Source: Acidobacteriota bacterium (GTDB lineage: Bacteria > Acidobacteriota > Terriglobia > Acidiferrales > UBA7541). Taken from it: a stretch of DNA of 46,157 bases. Of the stretch, positions 26,601 to 34,632 are shown piece after piece; position 1 is the first letter of the stretch, and every line of letters begins with the position of its first letter. The notes beneath the pieces are model-generated. The model saw nothing but the letters and a program-made list of their open reading frames with translations. It searched no databases and was not told the origin of the DNA. A program made the translations under genes and the position numbers. The stretch lies in assembly GCA_003224525.1 (NCBI GenBank), contig QHZB01000217.1, positions 1-46,157 on the forward strand. The letters run 5' to 3'.

Positions 26601-27098
26601 AGACTTCATCCACTGGTGCAGCTTGTCGTCCCTCAGCAGCGCGATAGCTTCCGCGGGCGAGGCTTTGACGGTGTTCTGCCCGTGTTCGTAATCCACGACC
26701 GTCAGCGCGCCGTCCGCCGTGACCGCGTGCAGTTGCTCGGGAATCAGAAGGTCGATGTCCTTGTAATGTTTCTTCAGGGAAGCGAGGCTGTTGGCATCCC
26801 AGCTCACGAAAAACGCCGCGCGCAATGGATCGTAACTCGCCGGCACGGTTCCGATATTTGCGACGCGGCGATGCTGGCCTTCTCGCGCGGGCACCGGCTT
26901 CTTTTTCGATTTCAGGGCGCGGTACGCGGGCTTGGCGTCTGGCAGTAGTCCGGCGGGCAACTCCACGCTGATAGCGATGGTCACGAAAAAATAGGCCAGC
27001 AGCAACGTTAGAAGTGCGCCCGTGATTTCCATCACGCGCCGCGTGCGGCCCCAGCGGACACGCTCCGCGTCGTAAAAGATTGGACCGCGTTCCTTCAT
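23637..27098 (-). CDS. GH18-like / polysaccharide deacetylase / GT2 three-domain membrane protein
   Basis: ATG at 27098 has AAAGG upstream; a TTG four codons earlier is weaker. Counting from that TTG: a membrane segment (27-48); a GH18-like domain (about 90-440) with GIVVDFEEVP, where Glu230 fits the catalytic acid; a NodB/CE4 deacetylase domain (about 498-695) with SFDDGP (503-508), NHTFTH (555-560), RPPYG and LLHDGGG; two membrane segments (720-760); a processive GT2 domain (about 772-1000) with VVDDGS, TIDADTE, AEDADL and QRFRW; more membrane segments; and a proline-rich tail. A synthase, a deacetylase and a hydrolase-like domain in one chain suggest coordinated synthesis, deacetylation and trimming of an N-acetylhexosamine polymer such as PNAG or chitin-like glycan. 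The polymer is inferred. The hydrolase and deacetylase domains would face outside. Confidence 0.9.
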   Translation of the reverse strand: MKERGPIFYDAERVRWGRTRRVMEITGALLTLLLAYFFVTIAISVELPAGLLPDAKPAYRALKSKKKPVPAREGQHRRVANIGTVPASYDPLRAAFFVSWDANSLASLKKHYKDIDLLIPEQLHAVTADGALTVVDYEHGQNTVKASPAEAIALLRDDKLHQWMKSFNPPIELPMMGLVNNYDGVEWRIKEMAHLLASPSARQKLIRDTVEYAVEAHEAGIVVDFEEVPDASQAHFRAFIGGLAPALHSVGLKLMIALPARDDAYDYEYFGKKCDAIVLMNYDQHWLTSAPGPIAAQDWFVENLRQVLEVVPAQKIVVGIANYAYDWSTAPKKENEPAAEFDIQGALLHVKESETDVEFDSDSLNPHYSYYDEHNHAHQVWMLDAVTAYNQLRASERLGVQGTALWRLGSADTSLWPIWDAAHADDAARQKLTDLAPGPDLILEGDGDFWHITDTPKHGRRSFEYDATADLFTDETYEAIPLSYNIDQFGAANKKIALSFDDGPDPKWTPKILDVLKQKNVPGVFFVIGNMANQRPDILKREYAEGHEIGNHTFTHPKFDDTISRTEIRWQLNLTERLIESTLGAKSILFRPPYGIDHQPEYAEEVAQLPYPQELGYLIVGQRIDPDDWSLRDGKPIPAKETVDRVLRQANKGNIILLHDGGGDRSQTLAALPQIIDALRAEGYQFVSASDLIGKTRAQVMLPLSPEEQFEARADGFIFGIFQYFRFFIGIIFVLGIFLVSGRAVVIGLLALIEKLRPDRAVMSNPPPSVTVLIPAHNEENVIVQTIASVLLSDLEDLRVIVVDDGSADKTGELLDANFSHEPRVHIIHQVNRGKAAALSHAMSLLVDTEIVVTIDADTEIEPDAIRNLIRHFSDPQVGAVAGNVKVGNRSRWLTRWQALEYITSQNMEKRAFDLLNCITVVPGALGAWRKKAIEAAGGITADTVAEDADLTIAIRRLGWRVSYDEEATAWTEAPETAGQLIRQRFRWTFGTLQSFWKHGDTLLRPKYGTLGWIALPNIFVFQLVLPLISPIIDLMFFGSLLLWVLAQFRVTRLPQLWTTADVEKSVLFFLGFLLIDVLTCMVAFALEHKEDWTLLFPVLLQRFYYRQLMYVVLFRSVKEAVSGRPVGWRGVESEAPPPPPKAPPKPAPAEGN

Positions 27099-27191
27099 GT
27101 CACCTTTCAACCCGGCGGCACGGCAGGCAAATATACATCAGGCTGGGGCTGAGTCCGTCTGCGCGATTCCGTCTGCTCTATTGTAAGATGC

Positions 27192-28655
27192 GTGGCATTG
27201 ATGAAGCGAATTTTCTCGAACCCCCTTGTCGCCTTAATCGCGGGCCTCTGCCTGCGGCTGTTTTTCGTGCTGAAGTTCCCCGCCAATTCCGGCGACACGG
27301 TTCTTTACGAGCAGATCGCCACGAACTGGCTCAAGCACCACGTCTATGGCATGGACGTGGGTGGCGTTATCACTCCCGTCGATCTGCGCTTGCCCGGCTA
27401 CCCTGCGTTTCTTGTCCTCATGTATGCGCTCACCGGACGTACCGGCGCGGACGCGCGCCTCTGGGTCATGCTGGCGCAGTTCGTCGTGGATCTTCTTTCC
27501 TGCCTGGTGACCGCCCGTTTGGCGGCGCTTTTGGCCTGCGTCTCTCTAGACTCCGCGCCGAACAAACGCGTGTATTCCATCGCGCTCTGGCTCGCTATTT
27601 TGTGTCCCTTCACCGCGAACTACGCGGCGGTTCCGCTGACCGAAGTTTTCGCCGTTCTGTGGACCGGGCTCGCCTGCAATTTCCTTGTGCTTGCACTTCG
27701 GCGAGCCGCAAGGCCGGATTTTCTGCCGCAGAGTTCACACCTGTCTCTTCAGAGGAGCGTAAATTACACTTCCTTTGCAGGGGGATGCGTTGTTGGCATG
27801 GGAACGTTGTTTCGCCCTGAAGCTCCCATTCTCATGGTCGCTGCGTCCATCGTGTTGGGAGTGCTATTTCTTACCCTCGGGAGTATGAGGCGCTGGTTTT
27901 CGAATAGCCTTGCAATGATACTCGGTTGCCTGGTCGTCCTCTCTCCGTGGGCCTTGCGCAACTGGGTGACGCTGGGCGAACCGCAATTCCTCGCGCCAAA
28001 AAACTCAAATCTGCCGGGAGAACTGGTTCCCTACGGTTTCATGGCCTGGGAAAAGACCTGGCTCTACCGCGTCCGGGATTGCTACCTGGTGCCGTGGAAG
28101 CTCAACGAAGAATCCATCTCCGTGGATGACATTCCGGCGCGCGCCTTTGATACGCCGGAAGAAAAACAGCGCGTCGCCGCCATTCTCGAACAATACAACA
28201 ATGATTTAACGCTGACGACGGAAGAGGATGCGGAGTTCTCGAAACTCGCACGGGAGCGCACCTCGCGCCATCCCATGCGGACGTACCTCTGGTTGCCCGC
28301 TGCTCGCGCCGTCACCATCTGGTTCACGCCGCGCATTGAATTGCTGCCGGTTTCAGGACACGTTTTTCCTCTTGCGCAAATGCGCGAGGATGACCCCGTC
28401 GATCAGGAAGTCACCAGCCTGTTTTTTGTTGTGAATTTGTTTTATGTGGGTCTAGGCGTCTGGAGCGCTGCGCGGCTTTGGCGTTCGAATCCAGCGGCGC
28501 GGCCGGCGGTTGCCTTCCTGGCGCTATTCATGGTGCTCCGCACCGCCTTCCTGACCACGCTGGAAACGCCCGAGCCACGCTATGTTCTGGTTTGTTTTCC
28601 CGCATTGATCGCGCTGGGCGCGCAGGTCTTCGTCCGCCGTTCCGAGGGGCAGTAG
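27192..28655 (+). CDS. Membrane-embedded glycosyltransferase-like protein (GT-C/ArnT-PMT type)
   Basis: Either GTG 27192 or ATG 27201 starts the frame; the ATG gives a natural MKRIFSNPLVALIAGLCLRL opening. The roughly 485-residue protein has many membrane segments. After the first one, SGDTVLYEQIATNWL is the acidic loop typical of GT-C enzymes that use lipid-linked sugars, and the loop DLRLPGYPAFLVLMYALTG fits the same fold. Large C-terminal periplasmic parts follow, ending in TPEPRYVLVCFPALIALGAQ, a common ending in these proteins. It diverges from the GH18-CE4-GT2 gene, so both may act in the same envelope glycan, but the substrate is not visible. Confidence 0.8.
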   Translation: MALMKRIFSNPLVALIAGLCLRLFFVLKFPANSGDTVLYEQIATNWLKHHVYGMDVGGVITPVDLRLPGYPAFLVLMYALTGRTGADARLWVMLAQFVVDLLSCLVTARLAALLACVSLDSAPNKRVYSIALWLAILCPFTANYAAVPLTEVFAVLWTGLACNFLVLALRRAARPDFLPQSSHLSLQRSVNYTSFAGGCVVGMGTLFRPEAPILMVAASIVLGVLFLTLGSMRRWFSNSLAMILGCLVVLSPWALRNWVTLGEPQFLAPKNSNLPGELVPYGFMAWEKTWLYRVRDCYLVPWKLNEESISVDDIPARAFDTPEEKQRVAAILEQYNNDLTLTTEEDAEFSKLARERTSRHPMRTYLWLPAARAVTIWFTPRIELLPVSGHVFPLAQMREDDPVDQEVTSLFFVVNLFYVGLGVWSAARLWRSNPAARPAVAFLALFMVLRTAFLTTLETPEPRYVLVCFPALIALGAQVFVRRSEGQ

Positions 28656-28676
28656 CACGGGCTGCAGTTTGTGCCG

Positions 28677-30101
28677 TTATTTCTCCCCGAATGGTTCGGG
28701 GTGAATTGTCACGCGATAGATCTGCGGAAACTTTTCCTTCACTCGGTGTTCCAATGCCGCGGTCACGTCGTGTATCTGTGTGATGGGCAGATCGCCTTTC
28801 ATTGTGCCGTGGCAGGACACCAGGATGTGTTGTTCAACTTGCCGGGCTCGGACGTCATGGCAGTTCACCAGCTCGTCGAATTCCAAGGGCAACCGGTTGA
28901 GAAACTCCCCGATGGCCATGGAAAGCTGTTTCATCTCCCCAATACCCGCGTCGGGTGTTGCGATGTGCCTCCCCAGCGGTTCGATGTGAATGTTCACCTC
29001 AATCGGTCCGTCGCGCAATTCGCGAATTTTCTCCTCCAGTCCCGTGGCCTGACGGTGTGCTTCACGCAGGCTCAAATTCTCATCCACTTCCAGGTGCAGT
29101 TCGATAAACAGTTGCCCGGCTTGCTGCGCGGCCGTCAGGTCGTGAACCGCGAGGCCCAAACTTTGTGCCACCGCGCGAATCGCTTCGAATAAGTGCTCGC
29201 CCTGAGGCGCGCGAGGTTCCGCGTGCACCATCACATCCGCGGGAACGATCTCGCCAATGCGTTTTTCGATCGCGTCGCTCAAGGCATGCACTTGCTCGAG
29301 GCTCGCCGTCCTCGCCACGCTCACCGTCGCGTCGACAAAGTGGCGATTCCCGGCGCGCCGCACCCGCACGCGATCGACATCCAGCACGCCATCCATGCGC
29401 GCCACGGTCTTGGCGATTTCCTGCTGCAAGCCTTCTGGCGCCGCGTCCAGCAAGGCATCCAGCGTGCGTCTGCCGAGCTGTGCGCCGACCCACAAAATGA
29501 CGGCCGCAACCGTCAGCCCCGCCAGCGCATCGGCGTAATTCAGCCAGGGCAAGTTCCACGTTTCACCGGCCCACACCAGCCCGATGCCGGCGCTAACTAC
29601 GACGGTGCTCCACACATCCGTAGAAAAATGCAGCGCGTCGGCCTCCAGGGCGTCGCTGGAATATTTTCGCGCGACGCGTCCCAGGGCCCGCGCCCGCGTT
29701 ACGTCGATCGACAAAGCAACCAGCAGCACCAGGATTGCCGTGAGGCTAGGCTGGATGTGCACGTTGCGGAAGAACAGCCGGTCAAACGCCTCATAGACGA
29801 TGTAGAGAGCCGTCAGCGCCAGCAGCCCGGTCTCGACGAATGCGGAGAAGTTCTCAAACTTTCCATGCCCGTAGGGATGCTTCTCATCCGCAGGCTGGTC
29901 GGCCATGCGCACCGACAGAAACGTGATGATCGCGGCAAGCAAGTCGAGACTAGAGTGCAGCGCCTCCGAAAGTACGCCCAGGCTTCGCGTCCGGACGACC
30001 AAAAACGTCTTGAGGGAAACCAACAGCAGTGCCGAGCCAACGCTCAAGAGCGCGGCCCGCTTCTTCTCACGTCCTTCCTCGATTTGGTTGATCGCCGCCA
30101 T
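28677..30101 (-). CDS. Cation diffusion facilitator transporter with three tandem C-terminal domains
   Basis: The N-terminal 205 residues are a six-helix CDF domain: SLGVLSEALHSSLDLLAA carries the first HxxxD, KHPYGHGKFENFSAF is the loop block, and EADALHFSTDVWSTVVV the second HxxxD. These are the family's metal sites for export of Zn, Fe, Mn or Co. Instead of one cytoplasmic ferredoxin-like domain there are three: about 212-300 (ends VMVHAEP), 305-385 (ends VNIHIEP) and 395-470 (ends VTIHPEP). The metal cannot be predicted. It converges with the upstream glycosyltransferase gene, 21 bp apart. Confidence 0.92.
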   Translation of the reverse strand: MAAINQIEEGREKKRAALLSVGSALLLVSLKTFLVVRTRSLGVLSEALHSSLDLLAAIITFLSVRMADQPADEKHPYGHGKFENFSAFVETGLLALTALYIVYEAFDRLFFRNVHIQPSLTAILVLLVALSIDVTRARALGRVARKYSSDALEADALHFSTDVWSTVVVSAGIGLVWAGETWNLPWLNYADALAGLTVAAVILWVGAQLGRRTLDALLDAAPEGLQQEIAKTVARMDGVLDVDRVRVRRAGNRHFVDATVSVARTASLEQVHALSDAIEKRIGEIVPADVMVHAEPRAPQGEHLFEAIRAVAQSLGLAVHDLTAAQQAGQLFIELHLEVDENLSLREAHRQATGLEEKIRELRDGPIEVNIHIEPLGRHIATPDAGIGEMKQLSMAIGEFLNRLPLEFDELVNCHDVRARQVEQHILVSCHGTMKGDLPITQIHDVTAALEHRVKEKFPQIYRVTIHPEPFGEK

Positions 30102-30219
30102 CGCCCGCCTAGACTACCGCAGATTCAGGTTTGTTCGCTGGCACAGGAGAATGCGCACTTCAGACGCGCATGCATCCGTGAGCGGATCGGCATCCGTTCC
30201 TAAGGCATTTTGCGCGAAG

Positions 30220-30804
30220 CTAGCTTTTTAGGGGGATAAAGAGCAGCGCCGCCGAGTTCATGCAGTAGCGCAAGCCGGTCGGCTCCGGTCCGTCTGGGAA
30301 GACATGCCCCAAATGCGCCTCGCACACCGTGCATTTGACTTCCGTTCGCAGCACGCCGGCGCTGAAATCTTTTTTCTCGCGCACATTTTCCGCGGCGATT
30401 GCTTCGCAAAAGCTCGGCCAGCCCGTGCCGGAGTCGAATTTCGCTCTTGAATCGAACAGTACATTGTTGCAATCGAGGCAACGATATAACCCCGGCGCAT
30501 GTTGATTGCAGAGCGCACCGGAGAACGCGAATTCAGTCGCCGCGCGCCGCGTCACGTCGTATTCGAGCGGGGTGAGCTGCTTCTTCCATTCAGACTCGTT
30601 CTTCCGCACTCTTGCCAGCGTATAAATCCCCAGCCTCGCGCCATCGTCTGCGAATTTCACGATCTTGACCGGGCCCGGATCGTCTTCCGGCTCGGCGTTC
30701 TGGGCGAAAGCCGCAAGGCAAATACGCTCCACGCCCACCAGCAAGCCGTACGCTGCCGCCGTGGCCGCGCCAAAGATAAGTCCGCGTCGCGTGATTTCAT
30801 TCAT
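30220..30804 (-). CDS. msrB: Peptide methionine-(R)-S-oxide reductase, Tat-exported type
   Basis: The 194-residue protein begins with a Tat-like signal (TRRGLIFGAATAAAYGLLVG), then the MsrB domain: EWKKQLTPLEYDVTRRAATE, LYRCLDCNNVLFDSRAKF and KCTVCEAHLGHVFPDGP supply the four zinc cysteines. The catalytic Cys is in RYCMNSAAL. MsrB reduces methionine-R-sulfoxide, here probably in the periplasm. This member uses Cys, not selenocysteine. It lies 22 bp downstream of the TldE-like gene, so it may be transcribed with it. Confidence 0.95.
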   Translation of the reverse strand: MNEITRRGLIFGAATAAAYGLLVGVERICLAAFAQNAEPEDDPGPVKIVKFADDGARLGIYTLARVRKNESEWKKQLTPLEYDVTRRAATEFAFSGALCNQHAPGLYRCLDCNNVLFDSRAKFDSGTGWPSFCEAIAAENVREKKDFSAGVLRTEVKCTVCEAHLGHVFPDGPEPTGLRYCMNSAALLFIPLKS

Positions 30805-30826
30805 AGCGGCGATTCCTGAAAAAAAC

Positions 30827-32662
30827 TTATTTCGTTGCGCTCATCGGCGGCGGTGGCAAGAGCGGCAGCCGCTTGGCTTCTCCGCGCGCCCCGCGCACTT
30901 CCAATTCCTCGAACAGCAGCGAGGGCGCCACGACCGAGGCCGGTAAGCCAAGTTGTGCCGAGCCAAACGCCCCCAGCGCCGTGCCGGCGAATCCGTTCAT
31001 CTGGCTCTGCATGTAGTTGTAAACAAAACTATCGTTGCCGATTCCGGCGAGGTTTCGCAACGCGCGCGAGTTCAATCCAATGATGCGCGATCCGCGGATC
31101 ATCTCTTCCCGTCCGGTTTCCGGATAGATTCGGTAAACGACCAGCGGCAGGCGATCGCCTGTCCCCGCGCCGCCGCCGTAACTTGCCAGAAGTTCGGAGA
31201 AATCTTCCTGGTGCAGCAGACTCAGCGCGGGATTGTCCATTTCGCGCACGACCAGACAATAGGCCAGCTTTTCCGCGCGGCACGTGTCCAGAAATTTCTT
31301 CTTCATCTCTTCCGCGGAAAGTGTTTCCGCCGAGGAAAAGAACAGATTGCTCATCGTCGGCTTGGCATCGTTTAAGAACGCGGCGCGGCCGTGTCCGTTG
31401 GACTCATTGGAGTCCGGCCCGGGCCTGCGGGACATCAGCTCGCTCTTCAGGTTGCCGTTCTCCACCAGAGTGACTTTCTGATGGCGCACACCCTCATTGT
31501 CCACGGTGTAGCCGCCGATCAGCGGCGTGCCGTTGAAATCCTTTGCGCCCGGATCATCCACCACCGACACCCCGGAGGGCAATACACGCGCGCCAAGCCG
31601 CGACACCCAGTCGCTCTTTCCCCCCAAACCACTGAGCATCTGTTCCATCACCGGGCTGAAGGAAATCGGAGGCCGCGCGCCGTTCAATGCAGGACCAAGC
31701 ACTTGCGCCACCATCGGCGCCGCAGCGCGCGCCTCGAAAAGGACGGGACCGGTATAGTCCTGCGCCGGAGGCGCGGCTCGCAGAGCCATGAGTTCACTAC
31801 CGGCAACGTTCAATCCCTGGCGCACCGTCTCTACGCTGGGCAGGTCGGCCGGCCGCGCCATGTACGCCGCGTAAAAATGGTTCAGCGGCACGCCATCGTC
31901 GGCCAGGGCGCTCATTCCTGCTTCGATCGCTGCAAAATGACGATTCTGGCGGATTTCCGTTCCTTCGCTGGTCAGCAGATATTCCGTCGCGTAAACCAGG
32001 TAATAGGTCACCCGCGATTCGTGAATCTCAGAAAACGCCCGCAGCGCTGCCGACGTCTCGCGCGCTTCCTGGTCCCAGTTGCGGCTGGTCCAATCCGCCG
32101 TCTCCAGCGGTTCGATGAGTTGCACTGGCTCGGCCTTTGCGAAATCGTCGATGTCCGATTGCCTCGCCAGGCTGCTAAGATACGCCTGCTTCCGCGAATA
32201 AGTCTCCACCGCTTCTTTGAAGGCCTGATCGGTCGCGATCCACAAGTCCTGCCTCAGCGAATCGTAATCGCGATCGATTCCCACGGAGCCGGTCGGTCCG
32301 ATGAAGCCGCGGAAGCCGTCGTCGCTTACAAAATTCGAGCTGTCCAGCTTGTAGCTCCCGACACGCGCTTCCACGTCCATGAAGCGGTTCCGCGTATGCG
32401 AGCTGGAGAACAATGTGCCGAATTCCGCGACGACTTCGCGCACCTCCAGATCGAGCAATCGATATTCGACGTAGTACGGCCGCACCGGCTGGTCGACGTT
32501 CGGAATTTTCAGTTCCAGGCGCGTCTTCGCGCGGGCCATCTCATCGCGCATGGCTTCGAGCGTGTGGTCGTTATCCTGCGGAGCCTGCGCCCCCGCGGCC
32601 CCTCCAGGCCGCATCGCCGCCAAGAGCAAAATCAGTCCTGCTATTCTTTCTGCTCGCCTCAC
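30827..32662 (-). CDS. TldE/PmbA-like partner of a secreted TldD-type protease
   Basis: The GTG start at 32662 overlaps the stop of the TldD-like gene (GTGA), so translation is coupled. The 611-residue protein has a signal-like start (RIAGLILLLAAMRPGGAAGA), then a TldD/PmbA fold of the same layout as its neighbour: LLDLEVREVVAEFGTLFSSS, GYTVDNEGVRHQKVTLVENG, and NESNGHGRAAF. The HExxxH zinc motif of TldD is absent at the matching place (FEARAAAPMVAQVLGPAL), so it is the non-catalytic half, like TldE/PmbA. In Escherichia coli TldD and TldE form a cytoplasmic heterodimer that trims unfolded peptides; both members here appear exported. Confidence 0.85.
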   Translation of the reverse strand: MRRAERIAGLILLLAAMRPGGAAGAQAPQDNDHTLEAMRDEMARAKTRLELKIPNVDQPVRPYYVEYRLLDLEVREVVAEFGTLFSSSHTRNRFMDVEARVGSYKLDSSNFVSDDGFRGFIGPTGSVGIDRDYDSLRQDLWIATDQAFKEAVETYSRKQAYLSSLARQSDIDDFAKAEPVQLIEPLETADWTSRNWDQEARETSAALRAFSEIHESRVTYYLVYATEYLLTSEGTEIRQNRHFAAIEAGMSALADDGVPLNHFYAAYMARPADLPSVETVRQGLNVAGSELMALRAAPPAQDYTGPVLFEARAAAPMVAQVLGPALNGARPPISFSPVMEQMLSGLGGKSDWVSRLGARVLPSGVSVVDDPGAKDFNGTPLIGGYTVDNEGVRHQKVTLVENGNLKSELMSRRPGPDSNESNGHGRAAFLNDAKPTMSNLFFSSAETLSAEEMKKKFLDTCRAEKLAYCLVVREMDNPALSLLHQEDFSELLASYGGGAGTGDRLPLVVYRIYPETGREEMIRGSRIIGLNSRALRNLAGIGNDSFVYNYMQSQMNGFAGTALGAFGSAQLGLPASVVAPSLLFEELEVRGARGEAKRLPLLPPPPMSATK

Positions 32663-34422
32663 TGCAGGCCTCCGGTCTTGATTACGTCGTGCGCGGGCGC
32701 CGGCAGAATGGGCGGCCGGTCCGTCGAACTCTCCTTTTTCTGTACTTCCAATTCCGAAGTCAAAATCGCGGGCGACGCGGCAGCAACGGGAACGGATCCC
32801 GATTCCGCGCCGCAATAGCCGTTAAAAACCTCCGGTGTGTCGCCCGTCGCGACGATCTTCGTCAGCGCGGCCAGCGGCGTGCCGACGATATCCACCCCCC
32901 GCACCAACTCGTCAGGCCGCCCGTCGGCATAAACCTTGTAGACCACCAGGGGCAATACCTGGAACGCCTGCGGCTGCCCGCGTCCGGTGAATGTAAATCC
33001 CCCGGCGATGTCGTCGATCAACAACCCAAACGGCTTGCCCTGTGCCTTGATCAATTCAATCAGCTTGGCGCGCAGCTGCGCGTTGGTTACCGTCTTGCTG
33101 CTTTGCACGATCAGGTTGCCCTGCCGCGAAACCGGCGTTGCGCCGAGTTGCCGCCTGCCATGCCCGTTCGAACGGGGAAACCCGACCAGCGGCGACCGCG
33201 ACATCTCGAAATTCTTCAGCACACCGTGATCCACCAGGGCTACGCGCTGCGCCGGCACGCCTTCGTCATCGAACTGGTAGTAGCCCAGAAGATCCTGCTT
33301 TCCGAGCTTTTTCATGGTCGTGTCGTCGGTGATGCTCAGAAATTCCGGCAGGATCTGCTCGCCTACTTTTTTCGAAAACGTTTGTCCCTCGCTCACGTCT
33401 TTTTGGCGGTGGCCTTCGGCGCGATGGCCGAAGACTTCGTGGAAAAACACCGCCGCGGCGCGTCCCGTCAGCAAGGCCGGCCCGACGGTCGGATCGTTGA
33501 TGGGCGCGGCGACCAGCCCTTCCAATTCCTTGCGCATGGTGGCTTCCGCTGCGTAGACGGCTTTGTCGTCCGGGGCGTCCTTGGGGTCGACCCAATCGAA
33601 ATTGTAGTAGCGGTCGATGTCCATGCCGTCCGGCGCCTTGCCCTGTATGAACAGCTCCAGCCGGTAGCGAATCTGCCCGAATTGCAGTTGCGTCCCTTCG
33701 CTGGTCACTTGATAGGCGTTTTGCGCTTGCGCCGTGAACGTCACGATGGAATTGATGATCGCCGGCGACTCGCGAAAGGCTCTTGTATAAGCGCGGACTC
33801 TTTCTTCCCACGGCTTGCGGTCCACGGCCAGGGAAGCCTGCGGTCCGATGAAAGCGTGGGCCTCTTCCCGCGAAAAGTCTGGTGCGCGCCCTTCTGCCGT
33901 TTCTACTTTTATTTCTTTGCCCGTCTTGATTTTGATCAGCGCCTCGGATGCGGCCCGGTATTGCTTGTCGGTCTCCAGCCAAATCGCCCGGCGCACCACT
34001 TCGGCGTCATCGTCGATGGGCACAGACGTGCCCGGCCCGCCGCTTGCCATCTGCCGTTCTCCGACCTTGTGGGAATTGTCCAGCTCGTACTTTCCCGTTC
34101 GAAGCGAAACCTCCAGCCAGCGGTTGCGCGCTTCGTTGCTGTTGAGCAATGCCCCGTTCGAACCGGACACATCCGCGCGCTGCGTCTCCGTGATCGTATA
34201 GCCCATGTAGTAGGCGGGAGGATCCAGCGCGCTCAGCGTCTTCATCGAGCGTTCCAGCTCCGCTTGCAGTGCCGCGAGCAGCGGCGAGCGCTTCGCCTGC
34301 GCATCCGGCGGCGCCGCGTGCGCCGCTTGCTCCCTGGCCAGAGCCAGGGTGGCGAGCAAAACAAGCCCGCAGAAGATCGGAATTGAGCGACTACGATTCG
34401 AATTGGTCAAAGGAAGCCTCAC
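32659..34422 (-). CDS. Secreted TldD-like metalloprotease (catalytic subunit)
   Basis: The 587-residue protein starts at GTG 34422 with a signal peptide (IPIFCGLVLLATLALAREQA). The zinc motif is AAVFFHEVFGHRAEGHR (HExxxH), the TldD hallmark, followed by KKLGKQDLLGYYQFDDEGVP, NGHGRRQLGATPVSRQGNLI, then LLIDDIAGGFTFTGRGQPQ. Family knowledge: TldD cleaves peptides in a heterodimer with TldE. Its stop overlaps the TldE-like start. Export of the pair is inferred from signal sequences, and the periplasmic substrate is unknown. Confidence 0.9.
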   Translation of the reverse strand: MRLPLTNSNRSRSIPIFCGLVLLATLALAREQAAHAAPPDAQAKRSPLLAALQAELERSMKTLSALDPPAYYMGYTITETQRADVSGSNGALLNSNEARNRWLEVSLRTGKYELDNSHKVGERQMASGGPGTSVPIDDDAEVVRRAIWLETDKQYRAASEALIKIKTGKEIKVETAEGRAPDFSREEAHAFIGPQASLAVDRKPWEERVRAYTRAFRESPAIINSIVTFTAQAQNAYQVTSEGTQLQFGQIRYRLELFIQGKAPDGMDIDRYYNFDWVDPKDAPDDKAVYAAEATMRKELEGLVAAPINDPTVGPALLTGRAAAVFFHEVFGHRAEGHRQKDVSEGQTFSKKVGEQILPEFLSITDDTTMKKLGKQDLLGYYQFDDEGVPAQRVALVDHGVLKNFEMSRSPLVGFPRSNGHGRRQLGATPVSRQGNLIVQSSKTVTNAQLRAKLIELIKAQGKPFGLLIDDIAGGFTFTGRGQPQAFQVLPLVVYKVYADGRPDELVRGVDIVGTPLAALTKIVATGDTPEVFNGYCGAESGSVPVAAASPAILTSELEVQKKESSTDRPPILPAPAHDVIKTGGLQ

Positions 34423-34632
34423 TTACAATTTGACGGGACCGCTAAACATTCAGTGTACGCCACCGCACAGCAGCGCACAAAGCGCGGCACGTTGAGGAGT
34501 CGCGGTTCGAACAACACTGTCTTAGACGGTCTCCACAGCACGGAGCGTTGCACCGGCGGAAAAACCGAAGCCCTCGGCGGTTCGAATTGCCAACACTTAA
34601 GACCAGCGCAATTTCGCTGAACTACGCGGCTA

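Noticed and set aside
30220-30804. MsrB as another selenoprotein
   Set aside because: The catalytic position is encoded by a normal Cys codon and the frame is uninterrupted.
31391-34386. Long plus-strand open frames opposite the TldE/TldD genes
   Set aside because: They mirror GC-rich codon structure of the real minus-strand genes and show Arg/His-rich low-complexity translations.
34500-34590. Two GGTTCGAA sequences resembling tRNA T-loops
   Set aside because: No acceptor, D or anticodon stems can be formed around them.
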